A stretch of 64,000 bases of DNA from CAVWDI01 sp963793095 (GTDB lineage Bacteria > Chloroflexota > Anaerolineae > Anaerolineales > UBA4823). The translations under genes and the position numbers were made by a program. Within the stretch, counting starts at the first letter, position 1. Each line of letters starts with the position of its first letter. Positions 48,626 to 59,106 of the stretch are shown in pieces. Below the pieces are notes generated by a model that searched no databases, was not told the DNA's origin, and was given only the letters and a program-made list of their open reading frames with translations. Where the stretch lies: contig CAWBYY010000011.1 in assembly GCA_963793095.1 (NCBI GenBank), positions 1,426,001 to 1,490,000 of the forward strand. Direction: 5' to 3'.

Positions 48626-49921
48626 ATGAGAACAGCATTCGTCTTCATATTGTCCATCATGCTGGCATCATGCGCTACAAAAAAGCAGGACAACAAGGAA
48701 CTGGCAAAAAGAATTCTTGCAGATCAATCCATGCAACAGGTGGATAAAATGGCCAGGGAGCTGATGAAAAAAGGTTTTTATGCGGGATCTGGTTATCAAA
48801 TGGTCTGGGCGAGGGACCTGAACACGTTTATAGAGTTGTCCTGTGAAGAATATGATCTGAAAATCCTCAGGGAAAATTTATTGATGTTCTTTAATTTTCA
48901 GCAGGAAAACGGTGAACTGCTGGATGGGTATGTACCCAGAGAGGGTTTCAACTGGGATGATCCGAACACCTATGAGTCAACTACAGCGCCTGGACATATA
49001 GGATTTAAGAATACCGTAGAAACCGATCAGGAGACTTCACTCATACAGGCAATCGAAAAATATATATCAAAAACCGATGATCATTCCATACTTGATGAGA
49101 AAGTTGCCGGTATAACTGTTTATCAAAGACTTGTACTGGCTATGGAGTATTTGTTAACCGAAAGATATTCAGAAAGGTATGGCCTTATAACCGGAGCCAC
49201 CACTTTTGACTGGGGTGATGTTCAGGTGGAGGGGGGAGCTGTTGTTGACGTTGATGAACTTACCCATTGGAGCATCGATGTATATGACAATGCCATGCTG
49301 GCCATTGCCCTGAAAAACATGGAAGCATTTGCTGCCAACTCAGATGAAAAGCAGCGATGGAAAGAACTGCATTCAAGTATTAAATCCAGTATCAAAGAGC
49401 ATTTGTGGGACCCGGAAAAAAACAAATTCATTCCACATCTTTACCTTAACGGTTCTCCTTTTCCTGGCGATTTTGATGAAAATGCCATTCACTTTCATGG
49501 GGGAACAGCGATGGCCATTGAGGCCGGTATCTTAAATCAGGAAGAAATAGCCGCCGTGCTTTCCCATATGATAAACAATGTAAAACTATCGGGTGCTCCT
49601 TCCATCGGCTTAACGGTATACCCTCCCTATCCCGAAGAAGTTTTGGGGGAAAATATATCTCCTCCATACCATTATCAGAATGGCGGGGACTGGACCTGGT
49701 TTGGCGGGCGGATGATACAGCAACTCATTGCCTATGGATTTGTATCAGAAGCCTATACTCTGGCACGACCCATGTTGGACAGGGTATTGGAAAATGATGG
49801 ATTTTATGAATGGTACAATATTGAAGGGACGCCACAGGGTTCTGCGAATTTCAAAGGATCTGCAGGAGTTTTGGCAAAATCGATTGCCATGTTCAGGGAT
49901 TGGGCAGAAAAGAATAACTAA
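48626..49921 (+). CDS. Six-hairpin glycosidase-like lipoprotein
   Basis: This 431-residue lipoprotein has its Cys at 16 (IMLASCATKK). The rest is an (alpha/alpha)6 barrel with GSGYQMVWARDLNTFIELSC, QENGELLDGYVPREGFNWDD, VETDQETSLIQAIEKYI, GATTFDWGDVQVEGG, THWSIDVYDNAMLAIAL, AIHFHGGTAMAIEAGIL and YQNGGDWTWFGGRMIQQLI. The W-x-R-D entry and GGDWxWFGG block are like those of GH63/GH37/GH100-type glycosidases. Candidate catalytic acids are Asp in WARD and Glu/Asp in DVQVEGG. I cannot assign one family. It is divergent from the second GH38 gene, 137 bp away, and may work on the same oligosaccharides. Confidence 0.7.
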   Translation: MRTAFVFILSIMLASCATKKQDNKELAKRILADQSMQQVDKMARELMKKGFYAGSGYQMVWARDLNTFIELSCEEYDLKILRENLLMFFNFQQENGELLDGYVPREGFNWDDPNTYESTTAPGHIGFKNTVETDQETSLIQAIEKYISKTDDHSILDEKVAGITVYQRLVLAMEYLLTERYSERYGLITGATTFDWGDVQVEGGAVVDVDELTHWSIDVYDNAMLAIALKNMEAFAANSDEKQRWKELHSSIKSSIKEHLWDPEKNKFIPHLYLNGSPFPGDFDENAIHFHGGTAMAIEAGILNQEEIAAVLSHMINNVKLSGAPSIGLTVYPPYPEEVLGENISPPYHYQNGGDWTWFGGRMIQQLIAYGFVSEAYTLARPMLDRVLENDGFYEWYNIEGTPQGSANFKGSAGVLAKSIAMFRDWAEKNN

Positions 49922-49990
49922 GGATATGAAACCCTAAAACAGGTTATTAAAACCATCAGAGATACCGGAACCGCTATTTTATTCATGGCT

Positions 49991-50131
49991 TTAATCCATC
50001 TTAAAATGCTTCAATACCCTTAAGGCTCTCAATGTATTCCACTTGCTTGGTTTCCCCACTGTTTCCATATCAAAATGAACCTGGCCTGGATACTTCGCCT
50101 GCAGATTCCAGGTATGATCTTTATTTCTTTT
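49991..50131 (-). pseudogene. C-terminal remnant of a squalene-cyclase-like paralogue
   Basis: Bases 49994-50131 match 50617-50754 at 133 of 138 positions with no gap. On the minus strand they encode KRNKDHTWNLQAKYPG and on to LKHFKMD, then a stop at 49991. Three of the five differences are silent and two give mild changes (Arg to Lys, Ala to Val). Upstream the similarity ends at once and a stop appears within ten codons. This is the 3' end of a former tandem copy whose body has been lost. Confidence 0.75.
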
Positions 50132-50601
50132 CCTGTATCCCTCGCTTCGTGATTATTCCTACATAACTATTTGATATTCAAAGAATATTTTTCTAAAATG
50201 GGTGCTGCACGGGGTTGTTCTCTGTTTCTTTGCTCTTTCCTGTCGGTGATTTATATCAAATGAAGCCGAAATGATTATGGAAGTCTACTGTGAAGAAGGC
50301 AAGGGACCTTTTTTATCAGTTTGTTATACATATTAGGTGCTTTATCGAATTAGTTAATAAGTCGATATTTTATGTCCCAATCAAGCTTTTTCCTTCAAGA
50401 TCTGACGGACCTGTACCTTTTTCAATGAAAGAACAATCACTTTGGGTGTCATGGACGATTCTGTGGGTCGGGAATCGTCTGACCACAAAGGGGATTCTTA
50501 CCAGAAGCACTGGATTAAGGTAGTGACAAAGCTGTCGGGGTACTGCATTGACGAAAACAGGAGGATAGAGAGGGTAAAATCCAGGACGCACACTAACCAA
50601 T
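50132..50601. other. Spacer with no recognisable gene
   Basis: Between the remnant and the intact paralogue lie 470 bases with only short open frames and stops in all frames. I see no tRNA, hairpin terminator or promoter consensus. It probably represents the scar of the deleted body of the duplicated gene. Confidence 0.5.
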
Positions 50602-51552
50602 TTATTCATCCCTCTCATCCATCTTAAAATGCTTCAATACCCTCAAGGCTCTCAATGTATTCCACCTGCTTGGTTTCCCCGCTGTTTCCATGTCAAAATG
50701 AACCTGTCCTGGATACTTCGCCTGCAGATTCCAGGTATGATCTTTATTTCTTTTTTTTAACAAAACCTGTATGGCAGGATTCATCCTCTCATCCCAGTCC
50801 CATTTGGTATGCTGGATATAATCCAATGCCCTCAGTATATCATACCTCCACCGGCATGGGAAGGGAATACGCAGAAAGTCCTTGTTGATGATCTCACCGG
50901 TTCTGTCTGACAGAAACAATTGATGGATGAGTATGAATTCCATGGATGATTGACGCGCAAGCCTTAATTCGTTCAATCTGTAATGATATCCATTCCGTTC
51001 ATATTCAGTTATTCCTTCAAGTACCGACAGGGTTGTGTGGAGTGAGCTGTGAACGGCACCAGACCTGTTTGACCTGCAATTGAAGCCACCATCAGGCATG
51101 GTCTGAGACAGGATAAAATCCACAACCGATTCAAGCTTATCAGCAGCTGTCTTAAAATAGGAAGCATAATTTAAAAACATTCCGTTAATACATACATCAC
51201 TGACTTGAACTGATCCTATGGGTCTGATCCCACCATCACTCCCCTTTTCAGTGCTTGCTATCATATCCAGGGATTCCTTGATGAACGGATGATCAGGCTC
51301 AATACAGAGATTGCGCAGATCAAGCAGGGTATAATGAGATGAGGTCCATTTTGGCTGATAGAACTTCATTCCCCAGTGTCCATCAGATCTGCGCCTTGAC
51401 AGGAACCGGGCACCCCATCCCTCCTGGGCGATCCTGTTCAGTAAATCTTTAGGTTCAGCGGACAACAGATCCCGGTATACCTGATATTGAATGGAAACAT
51501 CACCTTCCAGCAACCAATCAATGATGTTCTGCGGAAAACGAAGTAATGGCAT
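50602..51552 (-). CDS. Squalene-cyclase/prenyltransferase-like toroid protein
   Basis: This 316-residue soluble protein has no signal peptide. It consists of repeated helix pairs with QW-like turns: RRSDGHWGMKFYQPKWTSSH, EKGSDGGIRPIGSVQVSDV, SQTMPDGGFNCRSNRSGAVHS, KWDWDERMNPAIQVLLKK. The SDG-x-W and PDGGF-x-C turns are like those of the prenyltransferase and squalene oxidase repeat. No catalytic DxDD motif is visible, so a real terpene cyclase is unlikely; similar proteins in Bacteroidota are of unknown role. It is the last gene of an operon after DUF2264 (26-bp gap) and a heparinase-like lyase. A fragment of a second copy lies 470 bp downstream. Confidence 0.7.
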   Translation of the reverse strand: MPLLRFPQNIIDWLLEGDVSIQYQVYRDLLSAEPKDLLNRIAQEGWGARFLSRRRSDGHWGMKFYQPKWTSSHYTLLDLRNLCIEPDHPFIKESLDMIASTEKGSDGGIRPIGSVQVSDVCINGMFLNYASYFKTAADKLESVVDFILSQTMPDGGFNCRSNRSGAVHSSLHTTLSVLEGITEYERNGYHYRLNELRLARQSSMEFILIHQLFLSDRTGEIINKDFLRIPFPCRWRYDILRALDYIQHTKWDWDERMNPAIQVLLKKRNKDHTWNLQAKYPGQVHFDMETAGKPSRWNTLRALRVLKHFKMDERDE

Positions 51553-51578
51553 ATCTAATGCTATTCATATCTTCAGTG

Positions 51579-53478
51579 CTACTGAAAATCAATTTCATAT
51601 TCCAATTTTTTTTCAGCTCTTATTTTGAATCCGTAACATACCTTGTTGTTCAGTTCAGTTTCAATCAAAGAAGCATTAATTCCTGTACTATTTATAAATT
51701 TAATAAGCATCGCTCCACTGGCATTCTGAAGCATGATTTGATTTTTATCCCATGTTAAACTGTCACGGGATGATTTCAGTATGGGTAAGGTCTCGAAAAA
51801 TTTGCCAGTATGTTCTATTTTGACCGACAATCTTTCCTCTTCGAAGGATATTACTTTTTTACCCAGTTCTACCAAGATCATAGGATATCTCTAAGTCACT
51901 GCCACTAAAGTCATTTTTTCCAATCCCGGGCTCCAGGATTTGCCCTTCCAGTTTTATTTGCGCGAAAATATTACCCGCTTCGTATGATTTTTCATTTCCT
52001 TCAGCTCTGGTTCCATAGTCTGCAACATCACTTCTTGATTGAGACTGGATCACCGTCCCCATAGAAGGGTTCCATACCAATCCCAAACCATATCTTTGCT
52101 GCCCGGTCAGTATTTTCCCACCATTGAAAATGGCGTAATAAGCAGGCCTTCTGATAAATGCATAGTTTGTCTCGCTCCGCTCATCTTTTCTTATATGAAT
52201 AAAATTCTCCTTTTTCAGATACGGCAACTGGTTTATGGCTTCTTGTTTCTGTTTATCTGATGGAAGCCACATTTCCATTCCCTCATGTAAAAAGGCATAC
52301 GGAGAGAAAGCGTTAAATTCACCCAACTGTAGCGGGGCAACATCGGGGTAGGATTCTTTCATGGCATCATACTTTTCCTTTTGCGACCTTGCCAGTTCCT
52401 GCTGGCTCAGCTCAAAGGCATGTACCATGGGAATAAACTCAGCCTGCGGAACCCATCGCGCATAAGCAGGATCTTCAACCTCGTTTTTCAAATAAAATCC
52501 TTTTCTCTGCCGTGTTTCAATGGCCCTGTTTAAATAATAACACGGATTATCAGGTTCTTTTACAGCATTATATGAAAACCAATCGTACCAGTTTTTTGTT
52601 TTTTCAATGATCTCATCATGAAGTTCCTTTCCCTTTGCATACTGCCAGGCAACCTGAAGGTCGCTGTGGTGGGTACCTAGGTTATAACCCCAGTCGGGAC
52701 CTCCTTTTTCATAGAAAAATCCAGCGGGGCTCTGAAATTCATACATGCTTTGCTGAAATCTTTCCCGGAGCAGGGCTTCAATTTCAGGATCAGGCCAGAT
52801 ATCCAGATACATAAGTGCCCCACCCCATAAATTGGCATACTGGTTGGTATAGTTTCTTCCGTGTTCCCATAATTGTTCATGGGTAAAGCCAATGTAAATT
52901 GCCTTTCTCAAAGCAAGCCGTGACCGTTCGAAGACTTCATCGTCTATTTCTGGTCCTCTGTTTAATAACCATAATGCGCGGCCTATAAACTTGGTAGCGA
53001 ATGCAGTGGGTGCCAGACTCCATTGTTCCGTCCCATATTCGCTGAATCTTCCATCCTCATTCTGAATATCACACCAAAAAGTTAAGGCTACCTCAATCCG
53101 GGTTTTCAAGCTGGGATCATTATAATAAGGATTCCATGGACGCTGGCTGGTATAAAACCATACAAGGCTCAGAATTCCCTCCATTACCCGCGCATTGTAA
53201 GGGTGATGGTTCCGGCTCCCTCTCCATACTGACAAATTGAAAAAACCTCGATCCATTCCCGTATCTGAAACACTGTTTGCAACCGCGGCAAAATGCTTCA
53301 GATAATAGGGCATATACCATTCTTCGACGGTAAATAGTTCAGGATTGATTTCTTTGAGATCAACAGTTTTGACTTTTGGCAGACTTGTTTCCCCGTTTTG
53401 CTGATCTGTACCGCAAGCAGAAAAGATCAAGCATATGAACATTAAGTACCAAACTGATTTACTGATGTGTATTTCCAT
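51579..53478 (-). CDS. DUF2264 lipoprotein, one frameshift
   Basis: The lipobox Cys is at 22 (IFSACGTDQQ). The DUF2264 (alpha/alpha) toroid shows RVMEGILSLVWFYTSQRPW, FATKFIGRALWLLNRGPEID, WEHGRNYTNQYANLWGGAL, KGGPDWGYNLGTHHSDLQVA and the C-terminal sandwich entry YAFIRRPAYYAIFNGGK. The frame breaks at about 51877: dropping one base joins DLEISYD to LVELGKKVISFEEE and adds about 95 residues, for a total near 632. The DUF2264 toroid resembles glycoside lyases and hydrolases, and family members accompany polysaccharide lyases, so a role in depolymerising the same uronate polymer is likely but not shown. It overlaps the upstream lyase gene by 1 bp (TAATG). Confidence 0.78.
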
Positions 53479-55613
53479 TATTTAAAATAAAATGTTCCTT
53501 CGCCTGTTTGAATTTCTATAAAGTTGCTGCCTGTACTCAGGATCTGCACTGCGGGATCAAATTGAACACTTGCTATCCCGGGTCCGGTCAATTTCACTCT
53601 GGCACCATCTGAAATGATTGCTCCTTCGTTTCCCATGGCATACATGGTTACCGGATTATCGGATTCGAAACCAACATTGCCGGTTGAAAAACTTTTGCCG
53701 TTTCTAACCAGATAAAATGAGGTTGACTGATTAACCTGTCTGGTCAGGCAAAATCCAGCCTTGTAATTTATCCCGCCCGATTGAATTACATCTACCGGGG
53801 AAGATTCAAAAACATAATCTACAACATCTCCCTGCCCAATGGAACAACCATTGAATTGTTCTCCTGATATTTTTTGAAAATCCGCTTTAGATTTGGTTAT
53901 ATTATAAGGGAATATAATAGTTGCCAGATTTTTGCTGTCCTCAGTATCCATGTCATAAACGGCTTCCAGCCTATTGTGATCTGGGTAGCCCGGGTAGCGG
54001 TCCGGAACAGCAGATTGTGATTTTTCGATATTTACTTCTACAGGCGGAGTGACATAATAAAAACCAACCGAAGTGCCATTTACGCTCGGGTAATGATCGA
54101 TTTGAGCAATATATTCTTCCAGGGCGGCAATTTCAAGTACACTGGTTTGGTTTGCCGGATGCAGGTAATTGTACACCCTGTCGCCTGCGCTTGCCGAGAC
54201 CTCATCGAAAGTGATGAAATAGCCTCCGGCACCATGGTTCGCATGTACCAATACCAGACTTCGATCATGCGTTTCGGAAGTCAACGCAGGGCCATCTGAA
54301 CCAACCGCAAAATCAAGTCCCGATGAAGTAAAACCTTCAATTATTCCACCGCCCAATCTGGCGTCATGGTTGTCCCCATTTATGGTTAAGGTATTATTTA
54401 AGTCTGCCGCACGGACGGGCGCTCCAAGCCTACCTCCGTTCACCAGCAGGCGGTTGCCATAACCCGACAGGGCCAGGCCATTTACCTCGTAATGTGTGTG
54501 CCACTCATCCTGTGATTTGATATTGTACAGTACCGCATGCAGTCCGTCCCGGTCATCTTCCTTTTCCCGGAAAAATGCGCCTCCGTTTTCATAAATCTTA
54601 CTCGATGGAACAATGGGATCCGGCAAATCCTGCCCGGGTAAAATGTAAGTTAAAATGTGTCCGATCGCCGGAGTACCCTCGAGAAACCAGGAAGCATACC
54701 CGGCTGCTTCCATATCAAAATTCACAACACGGCGGTGCAGCATATAATTTCCAATTCCCTGAGTAGGCAACATGTCGCCAAAAATGGCCATTTCTTTTGC
54801 GCAGTTAATACTTGAACCGAACAACCATCGATGGAATTTCTGCAGGCGTTCGTTGTTGTAATAACCGTTATCTATCCCTGTAAACTCAAGAACATCCATG
54901 TATCCTGCTTTTGACACCCTGCTATCTCCACCACCCACTCTCTCCCAGGCATAATGATTGGTTACCGGGCTCACTCCATCAGGTGTGATCTGGTACATAA
55001 TGGCATCGTAATATTTGGTATCAGGCTCCGTCCTGTCTCCCTTGTAGATATCCCAGGTACCATGTGTTCCATATCGGACCGTCTTCCATGAACCTTCCCT
55101 GTTAACTTTAAAGATCTGGCCTTTTATTGCCTCTTCACAGGCCAGTATATCTGCGTATGCAAGCCCGTCGTAAACCACATCCAGAGCCAAAATGGCACAG
55201 AAGAAGGACCCCATGGGTTTAACCACCTTTCCCCAATCTCCGCTTTCTTCTATTTCTACCGTGGAATATTTATTCAAAATGGCATCTTTAACCCGTTCTG
55301 CATGGAGGGTGGCATTTCCTTCGTCTAAAATGTAGGCAAGTGCTGCAGCTCCAACATATTCCTGCAGTTTGTATGCATCATTTGAACTTCCTGCCCTGGA
55401 ACGGTCAATGGCATCCTCTTTCATAGATTTCCAGGGTTCTGCTGAAGCCTTATCACGCAAAGCCTGGAACTGTTCTTTTTTTACGATCAAAAACGGATGA
55501 TGTGTCTCTTTACTCGAATCATCAGGATCATTAGATGCACCTTCATTTTTGCAGCTGGTAATTCCCAATAAAACAAGAGCTGTAATCCAAACAATATTCA
55601 TCAGCCTGTTCAT
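53478..55613 (-). CDS. Heparinase II/III-type lyase lipoprotein
   Basis: This 711-residue lipoprotein has its Cys at 21 (LGITSCKNEG). The toroid carries KLQEYVGAAALAYILDEG, GSFFCAILALDVVYDGLAY, YGTHGTWDIYKGDR, PDGVSPVTNHYAWERVGG and HRRVVNFDMEAAGYASWFL. The C-terminal sandwich has QDEWHTHYEVNGLALSGYGN, the equivalent of the NHxHxD signature, where HTHYEVN supplies His residues, and GDNHDARLGGGIIEG. It probably acts by beta-elimination on a uronate polymer, outside the cytoplasm. It begins a three-gene operon (lyase, DUF2264, toroid protein). It differs from the other two heparinase-like enzymes in length and motif. Confidence 0.8.
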   Translation of the reverse strand: MNRLMNIVWITALVLLGITSCKNEGASNDPDDSSKETHHPFLIVKKEQFQALRDKASAEPWKSMKEDAIDRSRAGSSNDAYKLQEYVGAAALAYILDEGNATLHAERVKDAILNKYSTVEIEESGDWGKVVKPMGSFFCAILALDVVYDGLAYADILACEEAIKGQIFKVNREGSWKTVRYGTHGTWDIYKGDRTEPDTKYYDAIMYQITPDGVSPVTNHYAWERVGGGDSRVSKAGYMDVLEFTGIDNGYYNNERLQKFHRWLFGSSINCAKEMAIFGDMLPTQGIGNYMLHRRVVNFDMEAAGYASWFLEGTPAIGHILTYILPGQDLPDPIVPSSKIYENGGAFFREKEDDRDGLHAVLYNIKSQDEWHTHYEVNGLALSGYGNRLLVNGGRLGAPVRAADLNNTLTINGDNHDARLGGGIIEGFTSSGLDFAVGSDGPALTSETHDRSLVLVHANHGAGGYFITFDEVSASAGDRVYNYLHPANQTSVLEIAALEEYIAQIDHYPSVNGTSVGFYYVTPPVEVNIEKSQSAVPDRYPGYPDHNRLEAVYDMDTEDSKNLATIIFPYNITKSKADFQKISGEQFNGCSIGQGDVVDYVFESSPVDVIQSGGINYKAGFCLTRQVNQSTSFYLVRNGKSFSTGNVGFESDNPVTMYAMGNEGAIISDGARVKLTGPGIASVQFDPAVQILSTGSNFIEIQTGEGTFYFK

Positions 55614-55806
55614 TTATTAAGGATCATCGTTTCTGTTCAGACAATTAAACAAATCTATGAAAGATGGCCAGAATACACATCCTATTTCAGGGCTAATTTT
55701 AAGGAAATCCTGCAGAATTGTATTATGAGAAATAATCACCTCGATGAGCAAGCCTTAAATTTGAGGGAATTGTTCAGAAGAAGTCATAGAATACATTGAG
55801 AAAAAG

Positions 55807-55814
55807 TAAATTTG
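55807..55814 (+). promoter_or_regulatory. Bacteroidota-type -7 element upstream of the DUF5107 operon
   Basis: TAAATTTG is an exact match to the Bacteroidota -7 consensus TAnnTTTG, 31 bp before the ATG at 55846. A second TAAATTTG lies at 55756-55763. I find no clear TTG -33 box at the right distance for either, so this is only a candidate. Confidence 0.35.
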
Positions 55815-55845
55815 TGTTAATACCGACTCTCAGACGTATAAATCG

Positions 55846-58800
55846 ATGAATATGAAAAAAATAACCATTTCAGGAATCGTTTCATTTTTTTTACTATTTC
55901 CCTTTGTTGCTGATATTGGTATGGCACAAAGCCCGGCTGTAAAAATCTATGAGATCGAGGAAGAAATATTGGAACACAACCAATTGCCATTAAATCCATA
56001 CCCTCCATTCGGATTATTGACCGGCTATATTACGTATCCGTATCAATTTTATGGCAGTAAATATTTTCAAATTGATAAGAGGAAGATCAAAATACTTGTC
56101 GCCGAGAACGAATTTTTAAAGATCGGCATGGCACCGGATTATGGTGGGAGGTTATGGTTTATTTATGACAAGATCAGGAACAGGGAAGTGATACACAGGA
56201 ATTATAAAGAAGCCAAATTTTATAATTCCGGAATGGGCTATCAATATCTCGGTGGTGGAATGGAATTAAATATTCCAAATGCCCATTCACAAACCAATGC
56301 CAGATTGAGAGAGTGTATAATGAAGGAGAACGATGACGGTTCTGTTTCACTGATCATGAGCAATACGGAAAAAATCGGCAGACTTCACTGGAGCGTAACA
56401 TTTACGCTGTCACCGGGAGAAGCGCGTATCAGGCAGGATGTGCGGGTTGCAAATGAAACCCGACTGGAAGAAAGATATTTATACTGGGCAAACTGTGGCA
56501 TACCCGTTAATGAAAATACAGAATTTATTTATCCTGAGAACAGCGGTGCTTTGCACGGGGAATACGAAAATGAAGTCTCATGGCCGATATATGCAAACAA
56601 GGATATTTCCATCCTGAAAAATGTGGATGAGGCAGTGGGATTTTACATGCTGAATGCACGGGAAGGGTATATGGGATATTACAACCATGATGAGCAGTTC
56701 GGACTGGTGCATTATGCTGATGTAAATGATTTGCCGGGGAAAAAATACTGGAGTTGGGGCTGGCATGTAACAGCCCTTGAAAAGAGATTTACGCATGCTG
56801 AAGATGTAAATTATGGCGAAATTCAGAGCGGCAGGATCGTCATCCAGGAAAAATTTGACAAAATCGCACCAATGAGCACGCTGGAGTTTACGCATTATTG
56901 GTATCCGGTTGGGGCCATAGGCTCTTTCAACGGAGCATCAGAAAATGCAGCCGTTAATTTCAGAATGGATAAAATAACAGAAGCAAGAGCAGTAGCCAAC
57001 ATTAAAATTCAGGCCAATAAAAGCTATGAAAACCCCAAACTCTTATTAAAACAAAATGACAGGATCATTAAGGAAATTGCACTTTCATCCCTTTCACCAC
57101 AAATGCCTGTTTCACTTTCCGAGGAGTTTGAATTGAAAAACATTAATATGAGAGAAGTTGCTCTTTACCTGGTTGATAAAAATGGAGAACCAATAACAAA
57201 TGTTTTGTCCCGGGCAGAAAAACCAGTCCCCTACGACAGCTATTTCAATGCCCATAAACACGCTGAACAGGAAAGAAAGGATTTTACTGCCGAAGGCTTA
57301 TTTGCAAAAGCCGAAGTGCTTTTTAACGATTGGTTTTACCATCTGCCGGAAATAAAGGAAATATTGAAGGAAGTGCTTACCGTTGACCCCGGTTTCTCGA
57401 GGGCGCATACCGAATTGGGATTAATGGACCTCAGGGGGGGTAAACTGGATGAGGCCCTGGAACATTTTAACATGTCGTTAAACAGAATCCCAGATGATGG
57501 CCGCACCTTATATTACAAAGGGCTTACCCTTATGTATATGGGGAATTTTAACGAGGCGGAATTTTTCCTTCGACGCTCAGGACGCTTTGGATATGAATAT
57601 CCCGAACGAATAGCTGAAGCAGAAATGGCCATTATGCACAATGATCTCAACAAGGCCAAGCATCCATCTCGAGAAAGCGGTTTCCATCAACGGGAACATT
57701 CTCAAAGGACATATTTTTATGGCACTTGTCGAAGCCAGGCTTGGTAACAGCCAGGAAGCTGAAAAATTCCTTGCCATGGCATCTTCTCTGGATGCTGAAA
57801 ATCCGATCGTCTTTTGTACAGATTATCTGATAAAAAAATCGGATAAATCCATTGCCGGTAAAATTGCCTTGAGATATGAAAACTTCCCGGATGAATTACT
57901 CGAAGTTGTGGTAACATTTTATGGCGCGGGTTTTATGGAAGAAGCCTTCCAAACCCTTAATCTGGTTCAAAAAACCAATAGCATGGTTGAATTGTACCGG
58001 GCAGAACTGGAAAGCTTAACCGGTAAAAAGTCCAGGGATACAGGAAATCCATCTGTCACCACAGAATTTGCCTGGAGGCTGGAAGAGTATTTCATCCTGA
58101 AGAGAAAAATCAAACAAAATCCGGAGGATGCCGGATCGTATTATTGCCTCGGGAATTTCAAGTACGCGCATGATTTTGAAATGGATGGTATCGATTACTG
58201 GAAGAAAGCGCATCAGCTGGGATATAATGACAAAGTGATGTCTCATTTCCCTTTATCGGGCCATTAGTAAGCTCGGCAATAGCCATGAGGCATATGAATA
58301 TTTGCTGGAGGCTTACCGGTCAGATAAAAGCGATCCCTATATTTTCGAATATTATGTGGATGAGGTTCATAAACGCGAGGGGCTTGAAAAGGCAATAGCC
58401 TTTATGGAAGAGAGGTACCATGATTTCGAAAATGATTATTCCCTCAAGGCGAAATTAATGAATACCTATATGAACAACGGCCAATATGACAAATTGGAAG
58501 CCTTATTACTGGAATCCAATTTGCATGACACCCATCGCTTGTCCTTTGGTGAATTCTGGAAGAATTTAAAGATGGCCGAGGGATATAATCTCCTTAGAGA
58601 AGAGAAATACAGCGAAGCATTGGAAGTATTTACAAAATCAGTAGAAGTGCCCGGCAATATTGCCCAGCATTATATGCCTATGTTTATTTCCCAGGCGAGA
58701 AGATTATTTTATATGGGATATTGCAACGCAAAATTAGGCAACCAGAAAATAGCAGAAGAATTGTGGGAAGATGCCCTGAAATTGAAGAGAGATAGCAAAT

Positions 58801-59072
58801 ATCAGGCAGCTTATAAGTTCAGGGATTTAAAAACGGTCTATTATCAGGCCTTTTGTCTGAAAGGATTGGGCAGGTATGATGAAGCTGAAAGATATATCAC
58901 CTTGCTGGAAGATTATGCGAAATCAACCTCGCTTAAAAACAATCCCGATGCACAGAAGATGCTGCTGACATTATCCATAACCGGTTTGGAAGATATGGAT
59001 GATTTTGAAAAATGGGATTCCGATTTAGGATTAATAAAGATAAATGCGAACTTTAATGCTCCGGAAGAATAG
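55846..59072 (+). CDS. DUF5107 plus TPR secreted protein, two frameshifts
   Basis: Three pieces give one protein of about 1070 residues. A signal peptide (MKKITISGIVSFFLLFPF) precedes the DUF5107 mutarotase-like domain over about 30-400: LTGYITYPYQFYGSKYF, IGMAPDYGGRLWFIYDKI, GGGMELNIPNAHS, LHWSVTFTLSPGEARIRQDV, HYADVNDLPGKKYWSWGW. A TPR superhelix follows (FSRAHTELGLMDLRGGKLDE, LYYKGLTLMYMGNFNEAEFF, YNLLREEKYSEALEVFTKS). Breaks at 57658 and 58249-58251 are each cured by dropping one base, giving NKASIHLEKAV and SHFLYRAISKLGNS. DUF5107-TPR proteins are common in Bacteroidota sugar loci, with no tested activity. It leads the operon; the next gene starts 34 bp later. Confidence 0.82.
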
Positions 59073-59106
59073 GATATTAATTACAACATAACGTTTCATA
59101 AAGTAA

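Noticed and set aside
50290..50618. Short open frames on both strands in the spacer
   Set aside because: No start signal, no domain-like composition, and they overlap each other. They look like chance frames in a decayed segment.
50602..51552. Reading this gene as a true squalene-hopene cyclase
   Set aside because: The protein is about half the usual length and has no DxDD acid motif.
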